From Toxotes chatareus (Eukaryota; Chordata; Actinopteri; Toxotidae), in the NCBI GenBank assembly GCA_016801885.1, contig CM028901.1, positions 11,713,283 through 11,777,282 of the forward strand: DNA of 64,000 nucleotides. Direction: 5' to 3'. The notes beneath the pieces are model-generated. The model had not been told where the DNA came from and ran no database searches. It saw only the letters and a list, made by a program, of their open reading frames with translations. Shown one piece after another: positions 25,553 to 37,921 of the stretch (position 1 is the first letter of the stretch; every line of letters starts with the position of its first letter). Position numbers and translations under genes: made by a program.

Positions 25553-27790
25553 GATGTGGAGATGGAGTGGCTCCTCATCCTTCTTATTTCTTTTTTTTTT
25601 CATGCCCTACAGATCTCTACATTTTTCCTCCCACAGTCTCGCTTGCTCCCCGGTGTAGATGGAAATTCAGCAAACAGATTTTTCATGGCAGCGGAGGTTG
25701 CTCAGTTTTTATTCATAGGCAGAATTTTACAGTTTATTTCTGCTTTAAATGAAAGAATTTGTCAGAAGCTTTTTCTTATGAGAGGCTCATCTCCATTCAA
25801 ATAGCAGTCGACGGTTCAAATGACATTATTATGAGGTGCGTCAAACATCAGTGCAGGGTGCCATTTATGCCGTGAGAAATTAGGTAATATTTGACTTTTT
25901 ATGTAGCAGCTGAAGTGGCTCTCAATGTGAAAGTTTATTGATCCCTTTAGTGATCATCAGCATCATCACACCAGCACACAAGAATGTATGTGTGTGTGTG
26001 TGTGTGTATATGTGTGTTTGCCTGTAGCCTAAGTGCGTCTGATGAGAGGGGCTTTGTTGGTTCATTTCTCCTGCCACAGGTATATCCGGAAAAGCTGAAC
26101 AGCAGCAAAATTTTATGAAGACAGATGAAAGACAAAAGGCCCAGATGGATGAATGATCTATCTGGATGGAATAGAATTCAGGTTTCACAGCAAGGCCTGT
26201 GTTTTTTCAGAAAAGTTTTTAATCAAAACACAGTCACTGTTACACCTGCCAAGTTGGTTGTAAACTCAGGTCACTTGGTTGAAGATGAGTAACATGTAAC
26301 TTGCTGTTTGGATGCATAAAAGAGAAAAAAACATACTCTAACAATGTATAATGTTCCATTTATGCTTTATTGGAGTATGCAGACTAATTGATGTGTTTGG
26401 CAAATGTAACACTTTCGTGGATAAAAAGTTCATTTGATTATAACTGCAGCCCCATGCGCATCATGTCAACATGTGGAGAAATCCAAAGTAGCCAGACCTG
26501 CCATGAATACTTACGGCTGTTAAACTATGATTAGGCACTTGCTGTCAATTACTGGTGATTAGAGGGCTCCATTGTGGAAACTGAATGAATGCAATCCTCG
26601 GATGTCCAGTTGGATTAGGTGTCTCAGTATGGTCTGCCCTACACAGGTGAGTGGGTGCACCATACTGAGCCTGTGCAGTGAGGGATTTCTCTTGTGACCG
26701 ACTATCCAACAAATACTGGGCTGTAGCGGGTGGAAACATTCAAGCCTGTAATGAGTGAGATCAGTCACCCCACAACATCTACGTGCCAGGGCTCAGCTGA
26801 AATTAGCCAAGCCGACAAGCTCAAAGGGAAACGAATTGAGCCAGGGTCCGTGGAGACGCAGGAGTTAACCCACCTACCACTACATGACTACCAACACTAC
26901 AAGAGATTAGCCAGAACGAGAGCTTGACATTATGTTACTTCCTCTGAGCATTCCTCCTGCTGCTCTTTCTCCTTCTCTTTTTTTTCCTTCCCTTCTCTCT
27001 GTGTTACTTTATCTGTCTGTGCCCACTGCTGCTTCAGACAAAACCAAAAAACCTTATGCTTACATGTCTCACCCCCACGCCTGGTGCCTTTTCGTTCTCT
27101 CCTCCTTTTTTTTTTCTTCCCCCTCCATGCCTGTTTCATGATGTATTTTTCTCCTCTTGCTGAGTTATGTCTGCTCGCATCGTGACCTTTTGTGTTTTGC
27201 CAGAGTCCTCCAACAATAGCATGACAAATAGCTGGTAGGGAAGCAGATATTCTCTCGCTCAGAGGTTTGGACCTGGTTAAAATTACTTTCATGTGAAATT
27301 ACTTCTGCCATCTATCCAAATTCGTCTTCTGCAAGTACAAATAGGCCCATATATATGCAGGCCGCGTGTTCAAGATGCCTCATTAGGTTATGCAATAAAG
27401 AAGAGGGGATGGAAAGGGAACAAATGAAAATGTGAGTGGGTGTGTGCGTGTTGCTGTAAATCCATGCATGAGTTTGCGTTTTTTATTTTTACCTGGATCT
27501 CACCTGTTTTTGAACAGATGTACGAGTCTTTGATTGAATGATTTTTTTTTTTTGTTTGTGATAAAACATTTAATTTGTGATAAAAAATTTATTGACAGCA
27601 GTTTTAATAACAGATTTATCATTGACAGTTGAAAGTTATTTTTTCAGTTAAAATGCCAAACATCCAGTGGTTCTTCAGTGGTGAGTTTTATAACATAACA
27701 TTTAAAAATACATTAAAAAAAAGGAGGAAGGAATACTCAGCATAATAATCAGAATTGAAAATAATCATTTGTTACTCCCCTAATCTTACA
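25553..27790. other. Unannotated non-coding sequence
   Basis: A (GT)n tract lies at 25,988-26,007. TTTATTGATCCCTTT at 25,934 shares 15 bases with the retroposon tail at 18,690 but is too short to call. Purine/pyrimidine asymmetric sequence near 26,930-27,130 gives overlapping frames on both strands. No gene is recognised. Confidence 0.6.
25988..26007. repeat. (GT)n microsatellite
   Basis: About ten GT units. Confidence 0.9.
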
Positions 27791-27850
27791 TGGCATTTCA
27801 TTTCATTTGGAAAGTGCTGTTGCCCAAAGAGGCTTACAATAAGTGAATTC
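27791..27850 (-). repeat. Degenerate 'GCGACTTACAATAAGT' teleost repeat
   Basis: CCAAAGAGGCTTACAATAAG follows a TGCTGTTGC block, matching the widespread fish motif 'gcttttatccaaagcgacttacaataagt'. An opposite-orientation relative (ATAAAAGCATCTGCCAAGT) is at 48,991. Only the core is kept. Strand is nominal. Confidence 0.45.
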
Positions 27851-27915
27851 AACTTCCATGGTAAATGTCATAACAAATTATTTGTTAAATAAACAACTGA
27901 GAGTACACACACATA

Positions 27916-28530
27916 GACTCACCGAGCACTATATTAGGAACACCATGCTAATTCAGGGTAGACCCTCCCTTTGCTCTCACAACAGCATCAGTTCTTTGCG
28001 GCATTGATTCCAGAAGATGTTGGAAACATTACTTTGAGATTTTGCTCCATGTTGACATGACTGCATCACATGGTTCCTGCATTATCATACTTGTAGTATA
28101 TGTTAGAAGATGGTAGATTGTGGCTGTAAGGCAGGGGACCATAATGTGCTTCTCAGCTGTTGTAGTCCATCTGCCTCAAGGTTCAATGTGTTGCGCATTC
28201 TGGCCACAGTTGTAAAGTCACAGTTGTCTGGCCTCCCTCCTCTGACCTCTCTCACCAACAAGGTGTTTCCGTCCACAGAACTGTCGCTCAGTGGAAGGTT
28301 TTAGATTTCTCCTCCATTCTGAGTTAAACTGTAGAGACTGTTGTTTGAAAATCCCAGGAGATCAGCAGTTTCAGAAATACTCAAACCAGCCCATCAGTCA
28401 CCAGCAATCATGCCACGATCAAAGTCACTGAGATCACATTTTTGTATCTGCATAATTTTAAGCTTTGCACTGCTGCCACATGATTGGCTGATTGTGTGAT
28501 TGCATGAAGTGTGCAGGTGATCCAGTGAGG
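27916..28530 (-). mobile_element. Tc1/mariner-family fragment, minus strand
   Basis: The left edge has the terminal motif CACTATATTAGGAACACC. The minus strand translates in pieces to CDLSDFDRGM, then after a stop WAGLSISETADLLGFS. This corresponds to the N-terminal helix-turn-helix region of a fish and frog Tc1-like transposase family. Further minus-strand blocks (TGTGGACGGAAACACCTTGT and CTTGAGGCAGATGGACTACA) follow in the expected order. The catalytic half is missing: the sequence passes directly to the terminal motif at 27,916. Multiple stops show it is dead. Confidence 0.75.
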
Positions 28531-31500
28531 GTATTTTATACTAGAAGTATATACAGTTGTGATGGAAATGCAGTAGCTGCATTAAGGTACTTGATACATT
28601 TGTAGGATAAAAGTTATTTATTTACACCATGGGTGGACTATCTGTGTAGCTGATAACAAGGGGAGATTACATCTCCTCAAGGTGGAGGTGCAGAGAGAAA
28701 GCTTTCCTTTAAGCACCAACTCCCCAGCTCTTATCAGATGGGCAGAAAGAGAGGCCTTGACATTATCAAGTAAAAAGGGCTGGCTAAGAGCAATATTACC
28801 TGCATGAGGCCACAGATGGGGGCCGGGACATCACGGGAGAAGGATCAGGTTGGCAAAAAAAGATAAAAAGATTTCATTTTATCCATCTCTGCCTCTATAG
28901 AATAAAAGTGCCACGAAGTAGAGTCACAGATTTGACAGTTTGTGGCATAATTTTGATGGAAAAGATGGCCGGAGTGTGAGTTCTGCCATTAAACATGCCC
29001 AACACCAGCTTTTTTCTAAAGCTTCTTCTTCCTTCTGTCATACAGTATGATACCCGCAGCACTTGACAGTGATTATTCAAGTGAATTATGCCAGTTTGCA
29101 GATTGAGTCCATAAACCATTGAGGTAAACAGTCAAGCATTAGCAATTCCAGAGCTGTTTACATTGAAGAATACAGTAATGCGTGTTGAGCTCATGCATAC
29201 TGCTGAATAAATTCAAAGATTATGTTGACAAGTGTTTGGCAATGATAGACATGAATTGTAAGGAAGTGGAGAGAGCTATAAGTGTGTGTGTGTGTGTGTG
29301 CGCGTATGTGGGTATAAGTGTACACAAGCGTGTGTCAAAGATATTAATGAGTGTATTCAAAAGATGGATTTAAATCACTGGGGCAGGCAGACAGAGGAGT
29401 TCGTCAGCTTGTCAAAAGTGTACACAAGCACTGGAGAGAAACAGCGTCACTCAACCGCCCCCCCCCACCCCCCACCCAGAGACAACAATTAAGCGGCTGA
29501 GCCGGCAGTGGTAATGTTGTCAGGCAAGTGAGGGTTTCTGTAATGCTACTTAATTAATCTCTGCAAATCAAATCGATGGTAATTTTGCTCGCATAGCAAT
29601 CGGATTTTGGGGCTCCATACTGTGACATGATATCCAGCGTGTGAGCCGAAAGGGTTCGTTTTTCACAGCCATCAAACAAGCTCATCCACATGTTCACAGC
29701 GCGTCTGAAAGAGGGAGATGGACCATAGATGGATGGGTGGAAAGATGAGGAAGAGGAGAGAGGAACATGGGGAGGAATGTGATACATCAGTAGCGAGGGA
29801 ATGTCTTAGACAACAAGTCCTCCATCCAGTCCTCCATTTGTCCCTAACCACTGTGGTGACTCATAGGAGCATCTCATGAAATAGTGCCTCTATGGCCGCA
29901 GAACTTGAACTATGTTGTCATGGTTACAACACAAACACGCAGTTACAGTTACGCTTATGGAATAGACAGGGTTTGGTTTGTTTAGGCACAAAAACAATTT
30001 TGTTAGGTTTAAGGAAAGATGGTGTTTTGGGTTAAAGTTAGAGGACCTTCATCATCATGGTTACAGTAATAAACATGCAGTTAAAGGCCAGACTGACTGT
30101 ACACTGCTCCCCACAGTCAGTAAAGACTGCGTTGCATCGAGTTGATGTCTCATCGGGGCTTGCATTGATCCCTAACATGAAGTGATCCCCGGACCTGTTC
30201 CTGTTCGATTTTGCAAACACAGATTATATGAAAATGTCTTAGAATACATAATTTAAAAGTATATCATTGCCAAGTAATCAGTCAGAGAGTGATTGAGTGA
30301 GAGTCCTTGAAATGGAAATATTTCCTGCCTACAGGGTAAAAAAGAATAGAATAATGGAGAGTAATTTTGTTTTATTCAAAATTATACCTCTGCAACAGCA
30401 GGAAATTTCAATCACTTCATCTACCTTTAAGTATTTGAATGGTTTTCCAGTTAAGAAAAAAACAATCAAAGAAGTGATGAAGGTGTGCAGACGGGTCAGA
30501 CAAAAATGATTCATGCAGATGATGATGAAAGACCAGGATGTGGTAATGAATTGATGAGAAAATAATAGCTAAGGTGCGCGCTTGATCGTCTTAAATACAG
30601 AATGAATGTGCAATAAATAAATCTGTGTCTGGGACCACCAATAAATACGACAGCAAGTCGTCTCTCTCTCTCACAAACATGCAGCCGCTCAGACTCACAT
30701 ACACACACGTACACACACGTACAAAGGCCAAACCTCATGACAGCCGAGTAGTGACAAATTCAGATTCACTGACAGTGATGTGATACCAGGACACAAATCT
30801 GAGAGGAAATATCATTCGTTATGGACTGTATAAATGGGATACAGCATATTGCTGTCAAGATATGAAACAATACAAGGTAATAACTCTCTCTCTCGCTCTC
30901 TCTCTCACACACACACACGCACAGCAAAATGCTATTTTTAATTGTGAATTACAGTGTTATTTTTTTCACAACAGATTTTTAGTGAGCATTTACTTGATAC
31001 CTCTTCTTGGATATAGTGTCATCTATAACAGATTTCAGCTTTCACTGAGAGGATGAAAAGTTAATGTATGCACACATGACAAATGACAAAACCTGACAGG
31101 AATATCAGTAACGCCACATCAGTAAGTGAGCAGCAGCATTTTAAAAGGATTCAACAACAACGAGGGAGAGAGAGAAAATAAGCCTGATTAATGTAAGATG
31201 TAACCTCTGCTTCTGCAATTTTCATTAAGCTCTTTTAAAGTCAGGGGGGCTGGCTTGTAAGATTAACAGACAAGCAGTGTCATCATTAATAAAACTTCAG
31301 TATCATGGATTATTTTAATCCCTATTAAAAAAAAAAAGCCTTGAGCTTCACATACATACATTTAAAATGGCCCTAAACTGTTATTAGCTTAAAAATCACA
31401 GAGAACCATGAAGATGAAAGACTTTTTTTTCATCACTAATCTTCTGACTCATCAAACCAAGGTATAACTAAGAGTATTAATAACAGGGGTCAGTGCCATG

Positions 31501-31589
31501 GCCCTGCACAGACATGCAAAAGGGCTCCTTACCCCTCATACATAGAAGCAAGATGCACAGACTGAAAGAGATGTGAAATAGTTTGTACT
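28531..31589. other. Unannotated non-coding sequence
   Basis: Contains a short GT tract at 29,283-29,300, a C-rich run at 29,457-29,477 and short (CT)n/(CA)n patches near 30,660 and 30,885-30,920. No gene is recognised. Confidence 0.6.
29457..29477 (-). repeat. C-rich run, G-quadruplex candidate on minus strand
   Basis: The minus strand reads GGGT, six G, T and then nine G, so enough G runs occur in 20 nt to fold as a quadruplex. No adjacent gene gives it an evident role. Confidence 0.6.
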
Positions 31590-31590
31590 C

Positions 31591-31870
31591 GTTTTTCATC
31601 CCTGCAGTTGTTTTGCACCTCTCCATAGTTATTGTGAGACTGTAGTCATTTTGCGTTTCTCTGTGGTTGTTTTGTGCCTCTTTGTGGTCAATTTTGCTAT
31701 GTTTTAAATGTTTTATATCTCTTTATAGTTGTTTTGGTCTCTTTGTGCTTCTTTTGCCTGCTTTAATTGTCACTTTGCATCTGACATTTTTTTTTGTCCC
31801 TTTGTAGTTCTCTTAGTCTCTCTGTAGCCATTTTGTGTCCCTTTGAGGTCTTTTTTGTGTCTTTTTGTGA
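31591..31870. repeat. Decayed minisatellite, about 24-bp period
   Basis: Diverged units of TTTTGTGTCTCTTTGTGGT type recur throughout, for example TTTTGTGCCTCTTTGTGGTC near 31,670 and TTTTGTGTCCCTTTGAGGTC near 31,830. This kind of array is familiar from teleost non-coding DNA. A CCATTGGGCCCCTGGGC block follows at 31,926 and is often seen beside such arrays. It ends about 200 bp before the large duplication starts. Confidence 0.7.
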
Positions 31871-32788
31871 AGGGCATGTCTCCTTCACTGACATTTTGTA
31901 GGTGAAGGCCAAGGGGTCCCCTGATCCATTGGGCCCCTGGGCTTGTGCCTGGTAGGCCTGATGTAGTAACATTAGAGAAATCCATACCTTTATAACAAAC
32001 ACCCTGGCACTTTGTTCTTTCACAAATCACCAAACTGCACAGTTGAAAACACATTGAGAACGTGTAGTGTGAGGAGAGTGTCTGATGAAGTACACTATGC
32101 ACCATGCACGGTATATGTTCATTGTCACATCACATTAACAGTGTATAGTATGGTAGCAACTGGCGTGGAACAAAATGTTGGTCATGTGGCTCTTCTGAGC
32201 TTGTAATGAATCTTTGATGCTTGCAGGTAGAGAGAGGACATGGAAAGGGAGGGTGCTAGAATAACATACAGTAGTCTGAGACTCACTAGAACTCAGAGGC
32301 TGGAAAAGCTTGCATAGTTTTCAATCACTTCACAGATTGTTAAAAGACTGTTCTCGTCTTTGGTTCTTAAAAGTGCACATGTTCAAATGGTTAGAGAAGA
32401 GAGAAGGATGCACAGTAAGAGGAAACGGGGGAAAAAAAATCAGAGGGCACAAAAGACTCAAAGCGGAGCTCTGACCTTGACCAGATGATGGATAAAATTT
32501 ACAAAAGGCCAGGTTGATTTTCTCCTCTGACACGGTGCACTCTGAAGTTGGAGAGGAACAGGCACTAAAATGTGATGTTCTTACAAGAAAACTCTCACTC
32601 ATTTTACACACACACACACACAAACACACACTGGATATCATCACATCCACTATGAGGAGTTTTTTGTCCCTCAGTGTCATTGGGCAAGTGTGTTTAATGG
32701 AGAAAGGGAAGGTTACAAAATAGAATCAACAGGGAATTGACTTCAGTTCATGGCAGTGCTTCAAATTCAGTCCTCTATGTCTGCCTAG

Positions 32789-32814
32789 TGTGTGTGTGTG
32801 TGTGTGTGTGTGTG
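32789..32814. repeat. (GT)n microsatellite in copy 1
   Basis: About 13 units. Its counterpart in copy 2 at 37,895-37,921 is about one unit longer. Confidence 0.9.
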
Positions 32815-34736
32815 CTGCAGATCTATATGTGTGTCTGTAGCTCACTGAAATTAAAATGTCACAGTGTGTTTTAATCGAGAGCTTAGTTGGGGCACTGTTC
32901 AAGCTGTCAGTGACATAACAAGACCGTTTTTTTTTCTTCTATTGAGATTTAATACTTAATGTCATTACTAAATCCAAGAAGTTGACTTTTCTGCTCTTGT
33001 GGAGAACATTCTGAAAGAATCTCAGCTGGGTTATATGAGTTTTTTATGTTATTCTTAACATAAAGACCCTATTTCCATGCATATAGCACAGCGCACAGCT
33101 TCGTGACATTTAAGAGGTGTTTAACCTCGCCATCAACCGAAAGTTTGTTGACTCACCACATGCCAACTCATCAGAGAGACTGAGCAGGAGATGTGTCATT
33201 GGCAAATCAAACCAAGTCGAGGCCATGCTGTGCAAGGTGCAATTATGTTCCGGGTTAGTTTCTTTTTTTTTTTTTTTTCCACTTTAGTGTGTATTGATAT
33301 TTAGACAACTCAGAAGTCACTCACTGCTTTTAGGTATGTTTATATTTTTTTCCTTCCTTATAATTTTCTTCCCTGTCTTTGTTCTTCAAACCCCACCAGA
33401 AACAGGAACAGCATCCATTTATCCACAAATGAACGCTGGCTGTATGAAAATAAAGCGGCAGGGCAGTAACATTCTCATTGTACCGTCTTTGGAGTGAACA
33501 ACATGGCCAAAAAAAAAAAAATTTGATTTTAATCAGTCTTTTTTGCTCTGTAAAATGCAGCAAGATATTTTTATACCAGTTATCACTTATGTATATGGAT
33601 GGTGGAGATAATCTAATTAAGCAGAGCTCAAACTTTCAAAGTAATAATCAGTTTCAGCATGTTTTTTTAGCTGCATTACTCTCTTCACAGTTTACAGGAC
33701 TGTTGTGATCTCTTTGACTGTAAAAACGCACATTTTGTACAGTATAATTGCCCAGTTTTCACCATGGAGATATTTGGCACAGCATTAAAAAATATATCTG
33801 AATTAATCATATTAATTTGATATATACACCAACCCTATTCCATCTGTAGTGTCATGTATCCCTGATCTAGTGGCAGCACCTTGATTAAATCCATTGGATT
33901 ATGAATTGTGGATAGTGGAAAAATGCATATTCAGAGAGGTACAGTCCTTGTAAGTAAAATCAAAGGTAATATGGTGCAGTTTGCTGTATTATCAATAGTA
34001 TTTTTAGGGACTGTAACACGTGTAACAGCAATGTGTGCCAAAATCTAGCTTGCTGTGATAGATGGATCCTGTGCAGATCATTGATCTGTCCACTGACGGA
34101 TTCACACAAAAGCTGTGGCTTGTTCTAGCCTGTTTGTTGTCCATGTCCACAATCATTTCATACTTGGTCACAGTAATGTTTTCATTAAGTTCACCTGTTC
34201 CCTATAATATAATTGCATATGTAATGGCTCAATCTACAGACCATTAATTAGCCACGCTCCTCCTGCAGAGGCCTTTATGCCTCAGTTAAGTTGTGTTGTT
34301 GTGTATTAAATAATATTCAACCTCTGACATTTTCAGGAATATTCAGCTACGTAACCACACAACCAAACACCCACACACACACACACACAAATGCCACAAG
34401 ACCATGGGATCAATAGCATTTCCTTCTATTAGCTGCTTAATTAAGCCTCTGACTGATGGCATTTCAGATCAGTAGAGGAATTGGTAGAAAAAGACCCCTT
34501 ACCTCAATTAACATGGGAAAGATCAATAACAGAAAGCTGGTTCCCGAATGATAAATAAAAGGGAATATGTGTGCAGTGGGGGGCATGCTAGGTAATTTAG
34601 CTCAAGTACTTTATTCAGGGGAGGTGGTTTGTGGAGCAGTGGGAGGGCAGGAATTACAAGATTGGGGATAATTGTGGTGACGGGTCTCAACAACGGCGTT
34701 AACCTCAGACAGAGTAAGGGGGCCCGGCTTGGAAGT

Positions 34737-34770
34737 GGCTAAGAGGCTTAGCCGCTAATGCAGCATTAGC
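34737..34770. promoter_or_regulatory. Two abutting palindromes with TAAT/ATTA cores (copy 1)
   Basis: GGCTAAG-AGG-CTTAGCC (34,737-34,753) is followed without a gap by GCTAATGC-A-GCATTAGC (34,754-34,770). The second carries inverted TAAT cores of the kind bound by homeodomain dimers. A regulatory role is inferred from symmetry only. The block is identical in copy 2. Confidence 0.35.
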
Positions 34771-37700
34771 CTCGCACATGAAACAAGTATCTGCGCTTTC
34801 ACATATACACACAAATGTAGAAGACGAGGCATATTCACACACACACATAATGCCGTCGTTATGCGTTTTCTCATTAAGACATATGAAAGGCTTCTAAAGA
34901 CTCAGGGGAGAATTCCATTAGTGCTCTGTCAAGCCTAACTCTTTACTCATGCTCGCACCAAGTGTTGAGTGTGTTTGCAACGGTTGTCACAGGACTAAAA
35001 CACATATTAAAACCCAGCAGGGTAAAGCCAGATGGATGGGGACGACTTATAACTGTGGATCAATACTATTATGTGAATGAAGGGCATAAGTTACCCAGAC
35101 CAATAAAAGGGGTCTTACACTTTGACTGAAAGGCATAACACAATACTGCTTATTGAAGAACAGGGCAGTCGCAGATAGATCCTGTGAAGAATTATAACAA
35201 ATAAACTTTTAAGTCACCAGTTTCACATAAGAAGGGAACTTCGTGCTTGTTTCACAACATGCACATGCAGCTTGAACGGTGTGGTGTTTTTGTGTGGCTT
35301 GATTAGATCAAATAAAAGTAGGAGGCCTTTGTTTTCAGACACTTTCCTAATGCTCTTTCAGCTTCTTCACTTTTAATTAATTAGTGCATTCGGTTGTGCT
35401 GCTGTTGCTTCCGAGTTTAATGTATTGTTGAAAAATGCAGGAGGCAGGCAAATTAAAAATAGTGAACTATAAAGTAGATAATGCTATTTTTTTTATTATC
35501 TGGTGTGCCATCTGGACCAACTTTATTTTAATCTGTAAAAAAACTGCCCATGTAAGGCCAAATGTTAAAAAACAGGATATGGCATAAGCCTGAATTTCAG
35601 TTTTAACAACCTTATTGACTGCCCTCTAAAAGAGTTTACCTTCCAGAAGTTTCCAGTGTTGTATCAGAGGCTCCTCTAGTCTGACAGAAGGAGAATTATC
35701 CCCTTTTTTCGCCTAAAAAAAGGGTCAAGACTCAAACTTAATTTTGGTATCCATCTCTAAAAATCCATGAACTCCCCATGAAATGATGCCACATAGATTA
35801 AAGACATCCTCTAAAGCAGACTAAAGTGAGTTCCAGTGGGTTTACCATCCATTTTATCCCAAAGAGAGACCTTCAGAGATAAGAACCATATTAGTGAGCT
35901 GCCTGGCCCACTCCCCCCGGTGGACCTGCCCTGTCTGCTCTCTCCACTTCAGCACTGTGATGGAACAACATTTATAGAGCGAGGATTTTGGAGATGAGAG
36001 CAGAAGTCCAGGTTTCCATCCAGCTGCTGTCAGTTAAAACAGAGCACACACGAGCACGTGTTCAACATTGCACGTGTGTCCATGTGGTTGTTAAAGTCAC
36101 TGTCAGAATCCAAACCAGTGACAGGTAGAAAAGTTTTGTACAGTTTTCTCAAGTGAACCTGCCAGAGGCGATAATAAGACACAAAGGAGCGCTGCCATCA
36201 TTTTATTTCCAAACTGCTGGATTCTCTGTCCTCAACTGTTCACATTTTAGGACAGGGAGTCCAGATGGGGGGGGTTGATTTTCAGTGTGAGCAGATGGCA
36301 GAACAAAACAGAAGAGAGCAGGCAAACAGAGAGGCTCAGACTGGGAGACAGGACAAAAGAATCAATTAATAAGGGATTGCAGTCAATGTGAGAAGACAAA
36401 TGAAGAGGCATGTTAAAAAAAATTAAAACCACAATATATTCCACTGAACCAGCTCCCAGATATGACAGATCAAAGAGCAGCTCCTACCTAAAAACACTTG
36501 TTCTAATGGAATTATCACTGAAGAACAATTGTCTGCTGCGACATTGGGGGGGGAAAGGTGCTAATGGCTTGAATCCCGTTGTGGTGAGAGACCGGAAACT
36601 GGAGAGGTTCTGGCTCATTCAGCTCCACTGGGAAGAGGTGGATAGAAAATTGAACCATAATTCACCAGGCCACTAAGGCTTGAGTATTTCTTTAATTTAC
36701 GCAAGAAATTAATGTGGGCTCAGATGTGCTGCCTGCTACCGAAAGTGAAATGGATGTAAAGTATTCATACTTGGTCTGCAACGCTCTATGCTTGTTGGCA
36801 TCACACATGACTAATCATTTGAAATCCACACATTAATTACTGAGCGATTAAAGGTTCTAGCTTCATCTCTTGATCCTGATATGATGTGAATGCTCTACTA
36901 CCAATAATAATAAGATTAAGTTGAGGTATGACTGGAAAGACTTATGGTTTTATGGTTTCACATCACAAAAGAAGCAGTTCGGCTTCAGGGGATGTGATTA
37001 AATAGTTGTACATTATTGTTGCAGGCTCAAAAGCCCTGCTTTGAGTGTGATCAGAGTCATATTTTATGTTAGGGTTTCTTTTATATAACATGTAGTGATT
37101 TTTTTCTCCTTCTTCTTTTGCTCTGTGCTTTATGTTTACACCCCACCCTTCTTTCTGCCTTTTAGACTGAAATCACTGGAGAGTGTCTGATGAAGTACAC
37201 TATGCACCATGCACGGTATATGTTCATTGTCACATCACATTAACAGTGTATAGTATGGTAGCAACTGGCGTGGAACAAAATGTTGGTCATGTGGCTCTTC
37301 TGAGCTTGTAATGAATCTTTGATGCTTGCAGGTAGAGAGAGGACATGGAAAGGGAGGGTGCTAGAATAACATACAGTAGTCTGAGACTCACTAGAACTCA
37401 GAGGCTGGAAAAGCTTGCATAGTTTTCAATCACTTCACAGATTGTTAAAAGACTGTTCTCGTCTTTGGTTCTTAAAAGTGCACATGTTCAAATGGTTAGA
37501 GAAGAGAGAAGGATGCACAGTAAGAGGAAACGGGGGAAAAAAAATCAGAGGGCACAAAAGACTCAAAGCGGAGCTCTGACCTTGACCAGATGATGGATAA
37601 AATTTACAAAAGGCCAGGTTGATTTTCTCCTCTGACACGGTGCACTCTGAAGTTGGAGAGGAACAGGCACTAAAATGTGATGTTCTTACAAGAAAACTCT

Positions 37701-37894
37701 CACTCATTTTACACACACACACACACACAAACACACACTGGATATCATCACATCCACTATGAGGAGTTTTTTGTCCCTCAGTGTCATTGGGCAAGTGTGT
37801 TTAATGGAGAAAGGGAAGGTTACAAAATAGAATCAACAGGGAATTGACTTCAGTTCATGGCAGTGCTTCAAATTCAGTCCTCTATGTCTGCCTA

Positions 37895-37921
37895 GTGTGT
37901 GTGTGTGTGTGTGTGTGTGTG
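37895..37921. repeat. (GT)n microsatellite in copy 2
   Basis: Counterpart of the tract at 32,789, about one unit longer. Confidence 0.9.

Larger units (their letters stand above)
32073..37177 (+). repeat. 5.1 kb tandem duplication, copy 1
   Basis: The 5,105-bp segment begins GGAGAGTGTCTGATGAAG and ends GACTGAAATCACT. It is repeated head to tail immediately downstream. I followed both copies line by line; alignable sequence is nearly identical. Copy 1 against copy 2 substitutions include 33,674 C/T, 34,240 A/T, 34,404 A/G, 35,834 C/T and 36,780 A/G. Length changes fall mainly in CA, GT, T, A and G runs. The unit contains a poly-T run (33,263-33,278), a (GT)n tract (32,789-32,814) and paired palindromes (34,737-34,770). 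It encodes no recognisable gene; short frames shared by both copies are expected from the DNA identity. Confidence 0.97.

Noticed and set aside
25934..25948. Third copy of the retroposon tail
   Set aside because: Only 15 matching bases (TTTATTGATCCCTTT), and the conserved CCCCAAGGGACC part is missing.
36410..36676. 88-codon frame found identically at 36,410 and 41,516
   Set aside because: Identity follows from the 5.1 kb duplication of all the DNA, so it is not evidence of protein conservation.
32330..37794. Paired minus frames (32,330-32,680 and 37,435-37,794) with shared C-terminal parts
   Set aside because: They are the same duplicated DNA. They diverge where the CA tract changes length, showing no frame constraint.
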